Translations under genes and position numbers: made by a program
Assembly: GCF_043290135.1 (NCBI RefSeq)
Contig: NC_134710.1
Span: forward strand, 457,684,376-457,748,375
DNA from: Rhipicephalus microplus
Taxonomy: Eukaryota; Arthropoda; Arachnida; Ixodida; Ixodidae
Direction of reading: 5' to 3'
Length of the DNA: 64,000 nucleotides
The notes under the pieces: model-generated
Database searches by the model: none
Told to the model about the DNA's origin: nothing
What the model saw: only the letters and a program-made list of their open reading frames with translations
Part shown: one piece after another, positions 20,760 through 32,020 of the stretch
How positions within the stretch are numbered: position 1 is the first letter of the stretch
Layout: the number at the start of each line of letters is the position of its first letter

Positions 20760-23405
20760 TTTCTCTCTCGGTTTCTGTTTTAGATGATTATCTGTCGCTC
20801 ATGTACTTTTCTACAGACGAAATTATTTCATTGTTCTATGATGAACATCGCTGTCTTGTTCATTTCAATGCTCGTCGCTTGCGAAGAAATCACAATAACT
20901 TTATAATGATTTCGTTCATTCTATGAGACACCTTTTTTATTTATATGTATATCAGAAATCTGGCTTTCCGACTTTCGATGCCGATTTGTATGGTTTTACG
21001 TCATACAAATCTCAGTATTGTCACCATGTGTCTGACGCCCATGGTGGCTCAGTGATTTTCATTACTTCTGACATTAATTATAGTCGCAGAAATTCAAGAC
21101 TTGGTAGTATCTGTCACTCACATTCCTTTTCACTATATTTGTTCCTATCAGTTCTTGAGACCATCTTGAACATTCTATCCCTAGAGAACAAAACCATCCT
21201 GTTGGTAGGTGATAATAATGATACCCTCTTAGACTCTTATTTGAATAATACCATTGCCTATAATGATTGCCTTCAAGGGTATGGGTTAATGTGCCTCATT
21301 GATTCACACACTAGATCCAACACACGTGTCTCTAATACTCTTTTAGATCATGTTTTTTTCTAACTTAAGTCCTAAAGTATCCGGAGTAGTAGATTTCGAC
21401 ATTACCGATCATTATCCTGTCTTCATCACATTTATTAGCCCTATAGCTCGAATCAACAGTCTTTACTACCACGCGCTTTGACAAAGCAACTTTCATGATG
21501 CTATTTCAAAATGTAGCTGGCCCAAAGTTAGCTCACAAACTGATCCACAATCAGCGGTTCATACATTTTGTTCCTTGTTATCGGAAGCTACTTCTGCCAG
21601 TACTCATATCTTTGCTCATAACAAGAAATACCAAAAGTCCAAAAGCTCTTGGATGACTTTTGCCTTATTCAGAAGCCTGAGGAAAAATAACACGTTCTAT
21701 AGGAAAGTGAAGGGGCAATTTTCATTAACATCTTCGCACTTCGTTATAAACGCTATTTTACTATTCTTTACTCTTCGTACCGGGCCAAAAAACTTTATTA
21801 TAATGAAAATTTTTGCAGAATAAAAACAGTTTAAGAAACAGTGGAAACTGCTCTATGACTTTTTAATTCACCTGCAATCAACGCGCCCATAACGAAAATC
21901 ACTGACCATAACGCTACTTATTGTCAATCTGACGACATCACTAGTGCGTTTTCTGAGTGATTTTGTTCTAAAGATGTTTCTTCACCTAGTTTACCGCGCT
22001 TATTTCACTCATGTTTCCTCTTTTCCTCTTCAGCTGACGAAACAGTATCAGCTATTCGCAAACATAACACTTTTTTGGTTTGAATAACAATTGTGCGTGT
22101 CTATTAAAGGTGGTTGCTCATATTTCTTTCCCCTTAACACATATATTTACCCTCATCTTTTGTAAGGGTTTGTTTCCTGGCTCAATAAAGCAGTAAAGGT
22201 CTGCCAATAATTAAGAAAGGTGATAAATCTGCCACTAAAAATATAAGGACTCTATCTATTCTTCCATAATTAAGAATTATAATTGAACATCTGTTTGTAG
22301 AGCGTCCTAATAGTTACCTTACGAAATTTAATGTTATAAAGCCTTCCGAGTTTGGCTTTCGTCATGGAAGGTCCACTAATGATGCTCTGCTTTCTTTTAC
22401 TGACTTCACCGAGCATTCTATCGACAGTGGTAACTTATCAGGTTCAGTGTTTTTGGGCTTATCAAAAGCATTCCACACGCTCAATAACTTCATTTTCTTC
22501 AATAATGTGGAATGTTATTGTATCACCTGACTGCCTTTAAACTTTCTAAAAAGTTACCTGTCTAACCGCCAAAACGTGGTCGTTACTAGTCGCTCTTACT
22601 CTAACAAAAACATTACTGATGAACGTATTCTGCAGGGGTTCATTTGTGACCCCCTCCTATTTATTATTTATATAGATGATCTCACTGATGTCTTATGTTC
22701 TGCACCTTGCGTTTTGTACCCTGAAGACACCACAGTATCGTGTAAAGCCAAAACAGTTCCATATTTAATATGCCAATTAAATTCTTTACTGAATGATGTG
22801 GGTTTAGGCCGTAACAGCCATGGCCTAACTATAAAACCTCCTAAAACTCAGTTATTAGTTTTTAGACAATCTGAAAACGTTTGTTAACTTCTGCTGCTGT
22901 AACATTGGGTCCTAATACTATCTATTCTTGCGATTCTTTCTTTTTTTAATGAACGTTTAGACATAACGCTTCATTTTGTGTACACAAGGTAAACTTTAAA
23001 GAAAAACTGCTTTTGGTTTTTTTCACATTGATTAAAGCCAGGCCATACTTCTTTACTAATGCAATATTTTACGCTACTTTTAATTTATTCATAGTCAATA
23101 TATCTATGGCATAAATACCTGGGAGAATACCTATCTTTCTTACCTCTCATCCATGCAATATATACCAAATCAAGCTATCCACATTATCACTTCCAGCCCT
23201 CTTTATTTTAACGCTATTTCATTTCTTGAGCAAGATAGTATTCTGTGTATTAGTAAGTTGTTGAATTTCATTGTACTTGTTTGTTTTATTATAATTAACC
23301 ATCGGCTATCTTTCTATCTAATAAACTATGACTTACTAAAAAACACTAACCACACTCGTTTCGCAGTAGAAACAAGTTTACTTCTACCCCGAGTTCGCAC
23401 CAATC
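20760..23405 (+). pseudogene. CR1 ORF2: endonuclease and reverse transcriptase (decayed)
   Basis: The endonuclease part starts CLVHFNARRLRRN and continues in another frame with FDADLYGFTSYKSQYC, HGGSVIFI and ILLVGDNND (the GDFN motif, Phe to Asn), ending at LIDSHTRSN...NTLLDHVFF. The RT region is broken by many stops. Recognisable pieces are ILQGFICDPLLFIIYIDDL (GVPQGSILGPLLF block), CVLYPEDTTV (catalytic YADD degraded to YPED) and the CR1 C-terminal region from QYIPNQAIHIITSSPLY to SLLLPRVRTN. The last block runs straight into an unrelated RNase H segment at about 23405. Not functional. Confidence 0.8.
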
Positions 23406-24346
23406 TACGCAAATTGCCCTCAAGCGAATCATTAGCAGTTATCATTACAGATTCGTTATCAGCTTGTAATGCACTTTCTGCGGTAGTAAATGTAGAGCTG
23501 ATGAATACGTTTCGGCATTTAGTACCGAAAAACGTAAAAAAACTGCATTTGCTATGGGTACCGGGCCACCGCGGATTATATTTGAACGAAATGGCGGACT
23601 CTTTAGCAGCAGTATCCCTGGGTGGGCCCACCATCCCAGTTTTGCCAGATACGGCTTACGTGACAGCGCTAAGGTTCCAAAACGTTTGCCTGCAGTGGGG
23701 AAAATGTAATTTGTATAAATTCAAAGATTTCGAGCATTTGAGCTATTGCTGGAATAAACAGTGGTGTGTATCTCGCCAGTTAGAGGTCACTTATACCAGA
23801 TTGCGCTGTGCAGTTCCACAACTAAATTATTACCTTGACAAAGCTCGACTCAAGGCGTCACCGCTATGCATTTAGTGCAACAAAATTGAAAGAATTGAAC
23901 ATTTCTTCTTATTTAGCCGTCGTTATTCTTATCAGAGAAAAAGATTTTTAGTAGCCCCATTACAAAAGCTAGGAATACAAATAAACCTACCAGTAATTTT
24001 ATCACTTGGCGGAACTTCATTTGGTTACTGCCACAGGGATGTATGCTCCACCGTGTTTGATTACATCAATGCAACTAAAAGATTACCTTGCTAGTGAACC
24101 TCAACTTTTTCAGATTTTTAGTTCATAATTCGTAGTTATGTCTATGAAAAACAAGAGATGGTTTGACCGCTTGCTCAGAAAATAGTTTTGTTTTTTTGGT
24201 AGTATTATTTTTGAACTATTTTTTCAGATTGGCTTCATTTTCATTTTAGTTTCATTTAAGTATCCTGCCGCCCGGTTCTTGGCCCATCCCCCTCTGTGGG
24301 ATAGCGCCATTCATATGAGCTCATCAGAATCATCATCATCATCATT
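23406..24346 (+). pseudogene. 3' fragment of an RNase H-bearing LINE inserted in the CR1
   Basis: From about 23406 the frame switches from CR1 to the second half of a LINE RNase H domain: VIITDSLSACNAL (catalytic Asp), then LLWVPGHRGLYLNEMADSLA (His and the last Asp). The C-terminal region (KFKDFEHLSYCWNKQW, and after a stop CNKIERIEHFFLFSRRY, a degenerate Cys/His knuckle) follows to a stop near 24093. The 3' untranslated part ends with (ATC)n at 24331-24345. The first part of RNase H is missing, consistent with 5' truncation on insertion. I-group membership is inferred from the RNase H and Cys/His tail. Confidence 0.75.
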
Positions 24347-24768
24347 TACGGCATAAAATTATTGGCTGTGTCCCAATTTTTAGACAGCACGTAGACAGTC
24401 TACGAAGACTTCTTAGAAGAAAGCATCGAGCCTATGCTGTCCGAGAAATGGAACACATTTAGACGGCTTATACGCGACGATGCACCACCTCGCGTCAAGA
24501 AAAAAATCTCAAATAAACAAACGTAACAGTTGCATTTTCTGCCCTATTTCGTGTTGAAAGCAAAAAACAAATAAACGTTACTCACATTGAACGTCTGGGG
24601 AAGGATCTGCTGGATTTAGCCGTCTACAGTGAGTATTGGCACATACCCATAGTCATTCACAGCCATTTCGTTATGGAACTCTATTCCACCCACTATAAGG
24701 TCTTTAGCTAACCTGCAAATGCAAAAAAAAACTTTGAAATTATATGTACTAACATCATAAATTATTAG
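24347..24768. other. Unassigned insert between LINE tail and CR1 3' end
   Basis: Between the (ATC)n tail and the recognisable CR1 3' end lies about 0.4 kb I cannot assign. It begins TTACGGCATAAAATTATTGG, which may be resumed CR1 (the usual YGK... after VRTN), but the match is weak. It contains a short exon-like piece on the minus strand. Confidence 0.4.
24647..24712 (-). other. Exon-like 66-bp piece (candidate)
   Basis: A pyrimidine-rich acceptor (TTTTTTTTGCATTTGCAG) precedes 66 open bases encoding LAKDLIVGGIEFHNEMAVND and then YG, followed by a donor-like G|GTATGTG. The length is a multiple of three, so both ends share a phase. No family is recognised and no partner exon was found, so this is only a candidate. 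Confidence 0.2.
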
Positions 24769-25046
24769 ATGTCGTTCTTTTTTATTCGTGATGCAGCGTT
24801 TATATTGTTGTATTGTATCAATTGCTATGTTTTATTCGTTTCGTTGTGTTGCTATATACCCGGTTATGTAACATTGTTTTTTGATAGGATTTCGTCTCGT
24901 CATTTGTCATTGCAATTTTTTTCATGCTTTTTAACGTGGGTCTCTGTACCATGCAACCCTATAGTCTCAAAAACGTTTCCTTTATATTATGTATCGTTAC
25001 TTTGGTTATAATAATAAACATCAAACTTCAAACTTCTTCTCGCGCT
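24769..25046 (+). mobile_element. CR1 3' untranslated end
   Basis: T-rich sequence with TTTCATGCTTTTTAACGTGG, then GTCTCTGTACCATGCAACCC, ending in ATAATAATAAACATCAAACT and a second TCAAACT, a short direct-repeat tail of the CR1 type. It closes the element that begins at 17771. Confidence 0.6.
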
Positions 25047-25220
25047 CTTTTGCATTCATTACTAATTGGAGTTCAGTGCTGCTGTGAACATGAAGGTGAT
25101 GCAGTGCTGTTCACTCACACAAAACCAAAAAAAACCATTTCATTAAGACATGTGCGCTATCAATGTTACACTTATGCTTGTTGAACATTTGCTCATACTC
25201 CCTTCCTCTCTTTGTTTCAG

Positions 25221-25329
25221 GTTTCACCAGCCAAAATTTACCAGACACAAGTGTGCCATTCATGAAAAACTCGCTTGCCGCGCTACTCTCGGGGAAATGC
25301 AAGAGCTAGGTAGGCAGCCAACCAAGTAG
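25221..25329 (+). other. Candidate terminal exon
   Basis: An excellent acceptor, CCCTTCCTCTCTTTGTTTCAG, ends at 25220. In one frame the next 36 codons read FHQPKFTRHKCAIHEKLACR...GEMQELGRQPTK and end at TAG 25327-25329. No upstream exon is identified and the family is unknown. It could be a host last exon or chance. Confidence 0.25.
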
Positions 25330-25339
25330 CGAAGGACAC

Positions 25340-25650
25340 TTCTTTTTTTTCTGGCATCATATGAAATTTTAAGCTTCTGGTTGCTAGTTTTCAACTGGTA
25401 AAATCATCTCAATGTGTAAACTAATGCACCGATTAGCATAGCGATGTGCTGCTTGTCTAGGCATTTTTTTGGCATTAAGTGAAAATTTTTAGCTTGTGTT
25501 TCTGATTGTGGTCGTTATTTCTGTACTAGTCAAAGGCACCTTGAATCATAAGCTTATGCACGAATTCCCGTAGTGACGTACTGCTTGTCTAGGCACTTTT
25601 TTTTCTTTTTGGCATTACATGAAGTTTTTGAGCTTGTACTGCAGTCCACG
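25340..25650. repeat. Degenerate tandem repeat, unit about 118-140 bp
   Basis: A T-run followed by GGCATnA-TGAAnTTTT-AGCTT recurs at 25353, 25471 and 25611, and GTGCTGCTTGTCTAGGCA / GTACTGCTTGTCTAGGCA precedes the second and third units. About three diverged units. Confidence 0.7.
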
Positions 25651-26339
25651 TGGTGTATTCATTCCTTTCTACATGGTTGTTTTCTACTGCACTGTTCTTC
25701 TGTTTCAAACTCTTTGAATTGTGTTTCAACTTGTATTTCAGCTTACCTCAGCTAGCTCCGGGTAAAGCTATAAGAAGTTTTATAATGTTCAGGAATTACT
25801 CATTTGATTTTTTATCAACACACCTAAAAGATATTTTGTTCCTCAAAGTTTTATGATCATGACGAACATTTGTAACGCTGCGTGCAGCTTGTGCACAAAC
25901 GCACTTTGAAATTGTCGTAATATTTGAAAAGAATTGTTTTGAACAAGGTTTTCCTCAAAAATAAATATTTTAAATGAAAAAAATTTGTTTGCTCGTTTTT
26001 TATAGTTGAGTCGCACAGGAACTTAGTTTCGACCCATGAGAACATACTGGTAAAATTGAGCATAAGTTTACAAACGATTTATTTATTGCTGCTGAGTGTC
26101 ACTAACTTGAGGTGTATACATGCCTATCGCGTACTCTGAGCGCTTTGCACCTTCCAATGACCACTTCAATGTGAAGAGGGCATGTATGTACAGTGCTAAA
26201 ATACTTTGTGTGCCGACATTTCTGCAAAGAAATTGTGATATATATAGTGACAGTGTGTATAGTGATAGCATTGATGAAACTTAAGATATAATCTGCTGGT
26301 TTGAATGCAGTTCAAACGTAACCTCATTAGCTCGATGTT

Positions 26340-26740
26340 AAAGTGATGAAACTTTAGTGCAGCTGATAGCAATCTTTGCTGAGACTCTATTGCCCATTGA
26401 GAGTATTGTAGTTGAGAGAATGAGAAAATGTAAGTGTACAGTCGTGAGAATTATGAGAGAAAATAAAGAAATTAATCGACATGAAAAGGGGGGGGGTGAA
26501 TTGCATGAGATACCCTTATAAATTTTCCCACTAGCCAACGTCAACAAGCTGCTGTGACAGTGAAAAGTAATTTCTGTGTTCCTGCAGAACCCTGGGTGAC
26601 GTAGTAGGCATAAAGTACACATGTGCCAGTCTACCAAATCAAGGATGATCTCAGGCTACACGGCGTCACCCCTGTTAGCTACGTAGCGTCTCCTATGTAC
26701 GCAACCTCACCAGGGTTGAAAGTGTATTGAAACCTATCAG
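26340..26740. other. Unassigned sequence with a G-run
   Basis: No supported gene; a GGGGGGG run sits at about 26487. Confidence 0.4.
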
Positions 26741-26744
26741 CAAC

Positions 26745-27205
26745 GCTTCAATTTGACATTCACAATTTTTTTGATGAAAAATCAATATTGAGCAGCTTGA
26801 TGGCTTTTCAATTGAAAGTCGCGGGTCATTTTTCAATAGTGGTCAACAACTACCCCAGTAACATTTCAATTGACCAACAATGTATTTTCAAGTGTCGTTT
26901 CATTTTCTCTCAGTGATATCTCAATGTTGAGTTCATTGGTGGCGTTTCAATTGAAAGTCACAGGTCAATTTTTAATTCTGGTCAACAACTGCTTGAGTGA
27001 TATTTTAATCGATCCACAATGTATTTTCTATCGCCATTTCGTTTTCTGTCGATAATAAATCTATATTAGGTTCATTGATGGATATTTACTTGAAAGTTGT
27101 GGGGAACTGTTCAATCATTCCCATCAATTTCCTCAAAGTTATTTTAATTGAACCGTCATGTATTTTTATGCCGGCTCTTGTTGTTGCTCAATAAATTCTC
27201 TTCGT
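26745..27205. repeat. 139-bp satellite-like tandem repeat, about 3 copies
   Basis: The motif GCTTTTCAATTGAAAGTC at 26803, GCGTTTCAATTGAAAGTC at 26942 and GATATTTACTTGAAAGTT at 27081 are each 139 bp apart. Other shared landmarks are GGTCAACAACT, CCACAATGTATTTTC and TTCATTGATGG. Copies are roughly 70-80% alike by eye. Confidence 0.85.
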
Positions 27206-27232
27206 TTTTAAATAATATTTTATGTAAATACA

Positions 27233-27476
27233 CCTTCGGCGGAGAAGCGTCGAATACACACTAGGTGACAGGGTTTGGATATGGACTTCATAAACTCTTC
27301 TTTGTGCTTTTTCAGCCCTCACTGAGTCCTCCTTCGCATTGGCCCCTTGAATTACAAGTTGACGCTGGAAGGAGAAGTTAGCTCATCAAGAAGCCGAAGG
27401 CTCGCAGAAACTGTGTGCATGTGGTCAGGACGAAGCCGTACTATGACAGGCGATTAACATGAAACTATACACAACC
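27233..27476 (+). pseudogene. LTR-retrotransposon integrase C-terminal remnant
   Basis: The frame contains LGDRVWIW, the first part of the GPY/F-type C-terminal module of Gypsy integrases. It is followed by PLNYKLTLEGEVSSSRSR and, after a one-base frame change, VHVVRTKPYYDRRLT then a stop. This is the usual end of a pol gene ('VHV.R.KPYYDR'). The rest of pol is absent. Confidence 0.6.
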
Positions 27477-27851
27477 GATCAATAATAATACCAAATTCCT
27501 CAATCGAGACCACGCATTGTGGCCATGTCAGCAAAACTGCCTCTACGCATTGGGACAATGCGTTCTTGAAGGAGGATTCATGACGCAAGACAGACGCCGT
27601 TTCCAAACTACGTGCGCAAGTTTGTGCGCCCTCCAAGTGACCAGCGGCTCGATTATGAATCAAGAAAAGGCCGTAACGGTGCGCGCCTCCTCATCACAAA
27701 ATGTTTGATGAAAAAGAAGTGGGGCACCAATCGAGGAGCTCTAGAAGATTCATTCCTTCTTCAGGTCCGCTGTGAGAAACGCTGCTACATTTTACCTTAC
27801 TTTTTGAACACATTTTAGCCCCAATATACAGTTATTTTCGCGCCGTCTGAA

Positions 27852-28597
27852 TTGTTAGTATTTTACATAGCGGTGACATATGAAAAGTCACAAGAAAACT
27901 CAGCCTTACCCTCAGACTGGCGCAGGGCTTTACACTGGTATAAAAAGAAGGTGATGGTGGACTTTTATTACCACCCCATTTCTCTCACATCTATCAGTTG
28001 TACACAATGGAAGCACATCATCGCAAAACAGAAGTTACTGTTTCTGCAACAGCAATGTTTCAGAAGGTATACTTATCTCAGCATGGTTTCCGAGGTAGAC
28101 TATTCATCATTATACAGTTATTGCAAGTTGTTCATAATTTTGCGGCTGCCTTAGATGAAAATCAACAGTACGAAGTATGAACTCATCTGTATATATTTTC
28201 CTAAGGCTTTTGAGGAAGTGCTCTATAAAGAGCTAATCTTTAAAGTTTAAGAAATTGGCAGCTCTGAAAGGTTGGCGATATAGGTAGAAGAGTGTTTGAA
28301 TGATCAAAAACGTACGGTAGGTTTAGGTGATAGTTTTACAAGTCCACTCCAAGTGTTCTCAAGTATTGCCCGGGGTTCAGTATTAGGCCCTCGGTTACTT
28401 CATACATACATCAATGACATCTTTACAGCAGTTGAACACCTGGTTCGAGTGAAACTTTTTGCAGACAACTGCCTAGTTTATTCTGCCACAACGAGTGCGC
28501 ACAATCAAGTAAGAATGAGTCATTGTTCGAAAGACTGAGTGAATTGTTCAACATATGTATATGAAAATAAACTAGAAATATTCATCACAAACATATG
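27852..28597 (+). pseudogene. LINE reverse transcriptase, N-terminal half
   Basis: Scattered over shifted frames: LPSDWRRALHWYKKK, PISLTSI, EHIIAKQ, LSQHGFRG, VVHNFAAALDENQQ, RGSVLGPRLLHTYINDI (GSVLGP block) and VKLFADNCLVYSATTS (catalytic FADD, last Asp replaced by Asn). This is a non-LTR RT of the CR1/Jockey type. The region stops at 28597, where a Gypsy element inserted. Its continuation appears beyond the Gypsy and beyond a palindrome at 33084-33372. Not functional. Confidence 0.7.
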
Positions 28598-29352
28598 TGT
28601 GATATGATGGGCAGAAGAGTGAAGACGACAAACAAGAGCGCAAGAGATAGAGAAATACGTGACTGAGTTCGAGGCAGCCAACCAGGCAAGTACGGACAAT
28701 TTTCGGCTGGACGTCCGGTTCGGTGAAGAAGGAGACGTCCTCTAGGCACTGTACTGTCCTGGACTCCGCATGGGTGACTGGCCTAGGGACCAGATGATCC
28801 GCTTCTGTTCCGGCTGCCGTTCCTGACAGCTGGACAACCGGTGAGCAAGGCCTCGACTCCGGCTGGGTGACTGGCCCAGCGACTAGGCGACGTTCCGCTG
28901 TTTCGGCTGCCATCCTGAGTGGTTACGAGTTCCCGTTTGCTGAGGGCCGCTGGTCCCGCTGCCGTTTCGGGTGGCTGGCATTACCCACGTGTGCTACTAG
29001 AACGAACGTGGCGGCTGAGAGCTGTTGCTCTCGTGCGGAGCTTTCGAGCGACCGCTACCCTCCTGCTGCTACTGTGGCAGAAGGCCGTGAGATGGCGTGG
29101 GTCAACTCACGTTGAAGACGCCAGTGGCACAGACAGCACATCACCCCGAGTGATCGGCTTCCAAGCCCAAGAAAAAACGGCGAGAAACTTCTAATTTAGT
29201 GACAGATTCCGCTTAGAACTGTATGTGACAGACGAAGTTTAGATATACTCCATCAATAGTTGCCTTTTCCGTGTAAACTTATTTTGCGTGTGTGTGTGTG
29301 CACTCGTGGCTCAATTGGTTCTTGGCTAGCGGTCCTGGGCCCAAACTTGACA
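28598..29352 (+). repeat. 5' LTR of the Gypsy element
   Basis: Starts TGTGATATGATGGGC, ends CCCAAACTTGACA. It shares its whole length with the 3' LTR at 32168-32933, with about 10% differences by eye, so the insertion is not recent. A short GT run lies near its end. Long frames within it are not genes. Confidence 0.88.
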
Positions 29353-29452
29353 ATACGCCACAATCTGGCAAGCCTTGCCAGGATCCTACTGTTAAAAGCA
29401 TTGGAGGAAAATATCGTCCCTCGAGTGCACCCTCACAGGAATTCCCTCTGTC

Positions 29453-29890
29453 ATGGATATTCAGAGATTAGCCATAGTAGGGTCAGAGCTAGGCTTGTCC
29501 GGCACAGAAATGCTTAAGTGGATTGAGAATGAACAGGCAAGACAAAGGGATGAACGTGCTGCCTAAATAGTGGCGAGCAAACAAGCAGATGAGAGAACTC
29601 GACAACTTCTTGAGCTGAATTTAAACCTTCTAGAAGGAGCTAGCGGAGCTCTAGCAACACCATGCCTATGCCTCTGCAGGATCATGCCTCTTCCATTATC
29701 AACCCACAAAAACTACTGCCATTGTTTGACGAGCGACGCGATGACCTGCATGCATATTTGCAAAGGTTCGAGCGCTTGGCAACAGGGCAGGAATGGTCAC
29801 AAGATAATTGGGCCCTAGCAGTGAGTCTGTGCTTAACTGGTAAAGCACTAACAGTAATCAATCGCATGGCTGCCGCTGATTCTTTGCTGA
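29453..29890 (+). pseudogene. Gypsy gag (truncated)
   Basis: ATG at 29453 opens MDIQRLAIVGSELGLSGTEM, then LKWIENEQARQRDERAA and a stop. After a frame change the conserved gag core follows: LLPLFDERRDDLHAYLQRFE, RLATGQEWSQDNWALAVSLC and LTGKALTVINRM. It breaks off at about 29880, where integrase sequence is joined in frame. No zinc knuckle remains. The intact protein would form the virus-like particle of the element. Confidence 0.75.
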
Positions 29891-30569
29891 TGAAAGAGGT
29901 TGGTCGCCTATTAGCTATCAAGGTTCTGCGGATGACACCATACCATGCAATGGCGAATGGACTAGTTGAAAAGTTCAACAGAACCCTAAAGACAATGTTG
30001 AAATAGATGTGCCAGGAGAAACCTCGTTCTTGGGACAGATACCTTCCACCCCTACTCTTCGCCTACAGAGAGGTACCGCAAGCGAGTCTGGGCTTCTCAC
30101 CTTTCCAGTAATTTATTGTCGGCACGTCCAAGGTACACTGACCGTCCTCAAGGAACTATGAAGCAACGAAAACATCGATGACAAAATTCGCACCATATAC
30201 GCGTACCTCGTCGATCTGAGGAATCGTCTTGAAGATACGTGCAGGCTTGCCCATGAGGAACTAGACAAGGCACAAGAAAAACAAAAATTTTACTATGACC
30301 GTAAGAGCCGTCCGCGCAAGTTGAATGTGGGTGATAAATTCTTAATCTTGCTGCCTACTGACACAAACAAATTGTTAATGCAATGGAAACGTTCATTCAA
30401 AGTCACCGAGCGAAAAAATGACGTCGACTATGTGTTGAAATTAAGCGGGAAGATGAAGATATTCCACATAAACGTGCTGAAAAAATATGAGGAACGTGAG
30501 CCCATTCCCCTGCAGCAGGTCTCAGTGGTCACTGAGATTATTCGAGATTCTTTGAATTTAGAGAAGTAG
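29891..30569 (+). pseudogene. Gypsy integrase, C-terminal part, placed before RT
   Basis: Begins LLMKEVGRLLAIKVLRMTPY, then HAMANGLVEKFNRTLKTMLK with the third catalytic residue (Glu of GLVEKFN). After a stop it continues WDRYLPPLLFAYREVPQASL and GFSPFQ. The C-terminal module reads EELDKAQEKQKFYYDRKSRP, LNVGDKFLILLPTDTNKLLM and QWKRSFKVTERKNDVDYVLK, ending FHINVLKKYEERE. The zinc-binding domain and the first two catalytic Asp are lost in the gag-integrase deletion. The block LLPT..NKLL.QW..F.V is typical of Gypsy pols in which RT follows integrase. Confidence 0.82.
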
Positions 30570-30639
30570 TTGTCCAGCGACAATGTTTCGCGCGAGATTT
30601 CATCTCCCAGCCTTGTCCGTACCCAGACAGCCACTGACG

Positions 30640-31560
30640 TGAAGGTATCGGTGGATCTGAACGCCGAACAACGCTTTCAAGTTCGTGACCTCTTTCAAGA
30701 ATAAGAAGAAATATTTTCTGACCTGCCAGGAAAAACAGAACTCGTTGAATGCGCCCTACGCTTGAGTTCGGAAAACCCAATACATGTTTCACAGTATCCT
30801 GTTTCAAATGTTAACATTGGGAATAACTGAGAAATCGCAATCGCCTTACCATCCACCTATCGTGGTTGTTAAAAAACAACACAACGCAATACGCCTGTGC
30901 ATCGAGTTTCGAGAGCTCAACAAAGTTTTGATTGCCAATATTGAGCCCATATACGTATTGATCTACTGCTTGTACTTGCAGGACAGAGCAAGTTTTTTTT
31001 TTCAAAATTTGAATTTATCAAAGGATACTGGCAGGTGCCCATGGCTGTGGACAGCCACGAAAGAACAGCAATCTCCGGTATATACGGGTTGTACCGTTTC
31101 CTGTATATGCCATTTGGGAATTAAAACAGCCCCGGCTGTTTTCGCACGACTCATTCGAGCCGTTCTTCGTGACCTTCCGAATGTCTATCACTATTTTGAT
31201 GACGTTGTCATTGCCACAAATACAAGCAGGGAACATCTCACAACTCTGCGACTTGTGTTTTAGAGAATTCAAAAGGCATGTCTGACTATCACGCCCAGTA
31301 AGTTCGAAATAGGAAAACGAAGTATATGTTCCCTGGGTCATCGAATTGGAGATGGCAATGTTGAACCTCTACTCAAGACTCTCGATAAAATCCTAGCTGC
31401 CAAGCGACCAGAAACGAAGAAGATGCTTCAGTCAGTTTTGGGGTTATCTGGGTACTACAGAAAGTTTATACCCAACTACGCCGAAATCACGAAGCCGTCA
31501 ACGGATCTTATGAGAAAAGGACAAAACACAAACATTGCATGGGGACCGGATCAAGAACAA
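30640..31560 (+). pseudogene. Gypsy reverse transcriptase
   Basis: Starts after the integrase with LNAEQRFQVRDLFQE and EEIFSDLPGKTELVE, the usual lead-in to RT. RT pieces over several frames: LCIEFRELNKVL, GYWQVPMAVDSHERTA, YRFLYMPFG, NVYHYFDDVVIATN (the catalytic x-x-DD as YFDD) and LGLSGYYRKFIPNYAEITKP with LMRKGQ after it. The region is open in pieces of at most 150-160 codons. It would copy the element RNA; this copy cannot. Confidence 0.82.
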
Positions 31561-32020
31561 GCTTTCACAATATTGAAGAGTAAGTTTGGTGAAGCTCCCA
31601 TTCTACAAGCGCCTAACTTGAAAAAGAATTTGTCCTACGCACTGATGCCTGAGACGTTAGACTTGGTGCTGTACTGCTACAGCAAGGCAATAATACCTTG
31701 TTACACCCTGTTTCCTACCCTAGCCACAATTTTTTGCCAAGAGAAACACTGTACTCCACCATTCAAAGCGAATGTTTGTTACTTGTATGGGCAGTACAGA
31801 GATTTCACCTCTACCTGTACGGCAAGCCATTTATCATACAATCGGACCATCAACCTTTGCAGTACCTAAACTCAGGCAAACATCTAAATAATAGAGTATT
31901 ACGCGGAGGTTTACACTTGCAAGAGTACACTTTTACCGTTAACTACATCAATGGCTGTGATAACGTCGGCGCCGACATTGTGTTCTGTAGTACACAGACG
32001 TTTTCCACATATCGTGTTGC
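31561..32020 (+). pseudogene. Gypsy RNase H
   Basis: Follows RT directly: DQEQAFTILKSKFGEAPILQ, then over frame changes a DASD-like region (FVLRTDA), ETLYSTIQSECLLLVWAVQR (catalytic Glu) and FHLYLYGKPFIIQSDHQPLQ (SDHxPL Asp). The family tail VNYINGCDNVGADIVF (usually 'GxxNxxADxLSR') closes it. The 3' LTR starts about 150 bp later with no integrase in between, which confirms the unusual domain order. Confidence 0.82.

Larger units (their letters stand above)
17771..25046 (+). mobile_element. CR1-clade LINE, split by three later insertions
   Basis: The parts of one CR1 LINE can be followed in order: a duplicated 5' untranslated segment (17777 and 18102), ORF1 (from 18238, continuing at 19818 and 20481), ORF2 endonuclease and reverse transcriptase (about 20800-23405), and a 3' end finishing ATAATAATAAACATCAAACT near 25046. 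It is interrupted by a PLE palindrome (18312-19817), a Ruka-like SINE (20245-20479) and a piece of an RNase H LINE (about 23406-24346). Reading frames are heavily shifted, so the CR1 is old relative to the PLE, whose arms are almost identical. Confidence 0.8.

Noticed and set aside
28572..29194. Several 80-110-codon frames in the Gypsy 5' LTR, with similar ones at 32152-32740
   Set aside because: They occur in both LTRs on both strands and reflect the GC-rich LTR; no gag or pol motifs.
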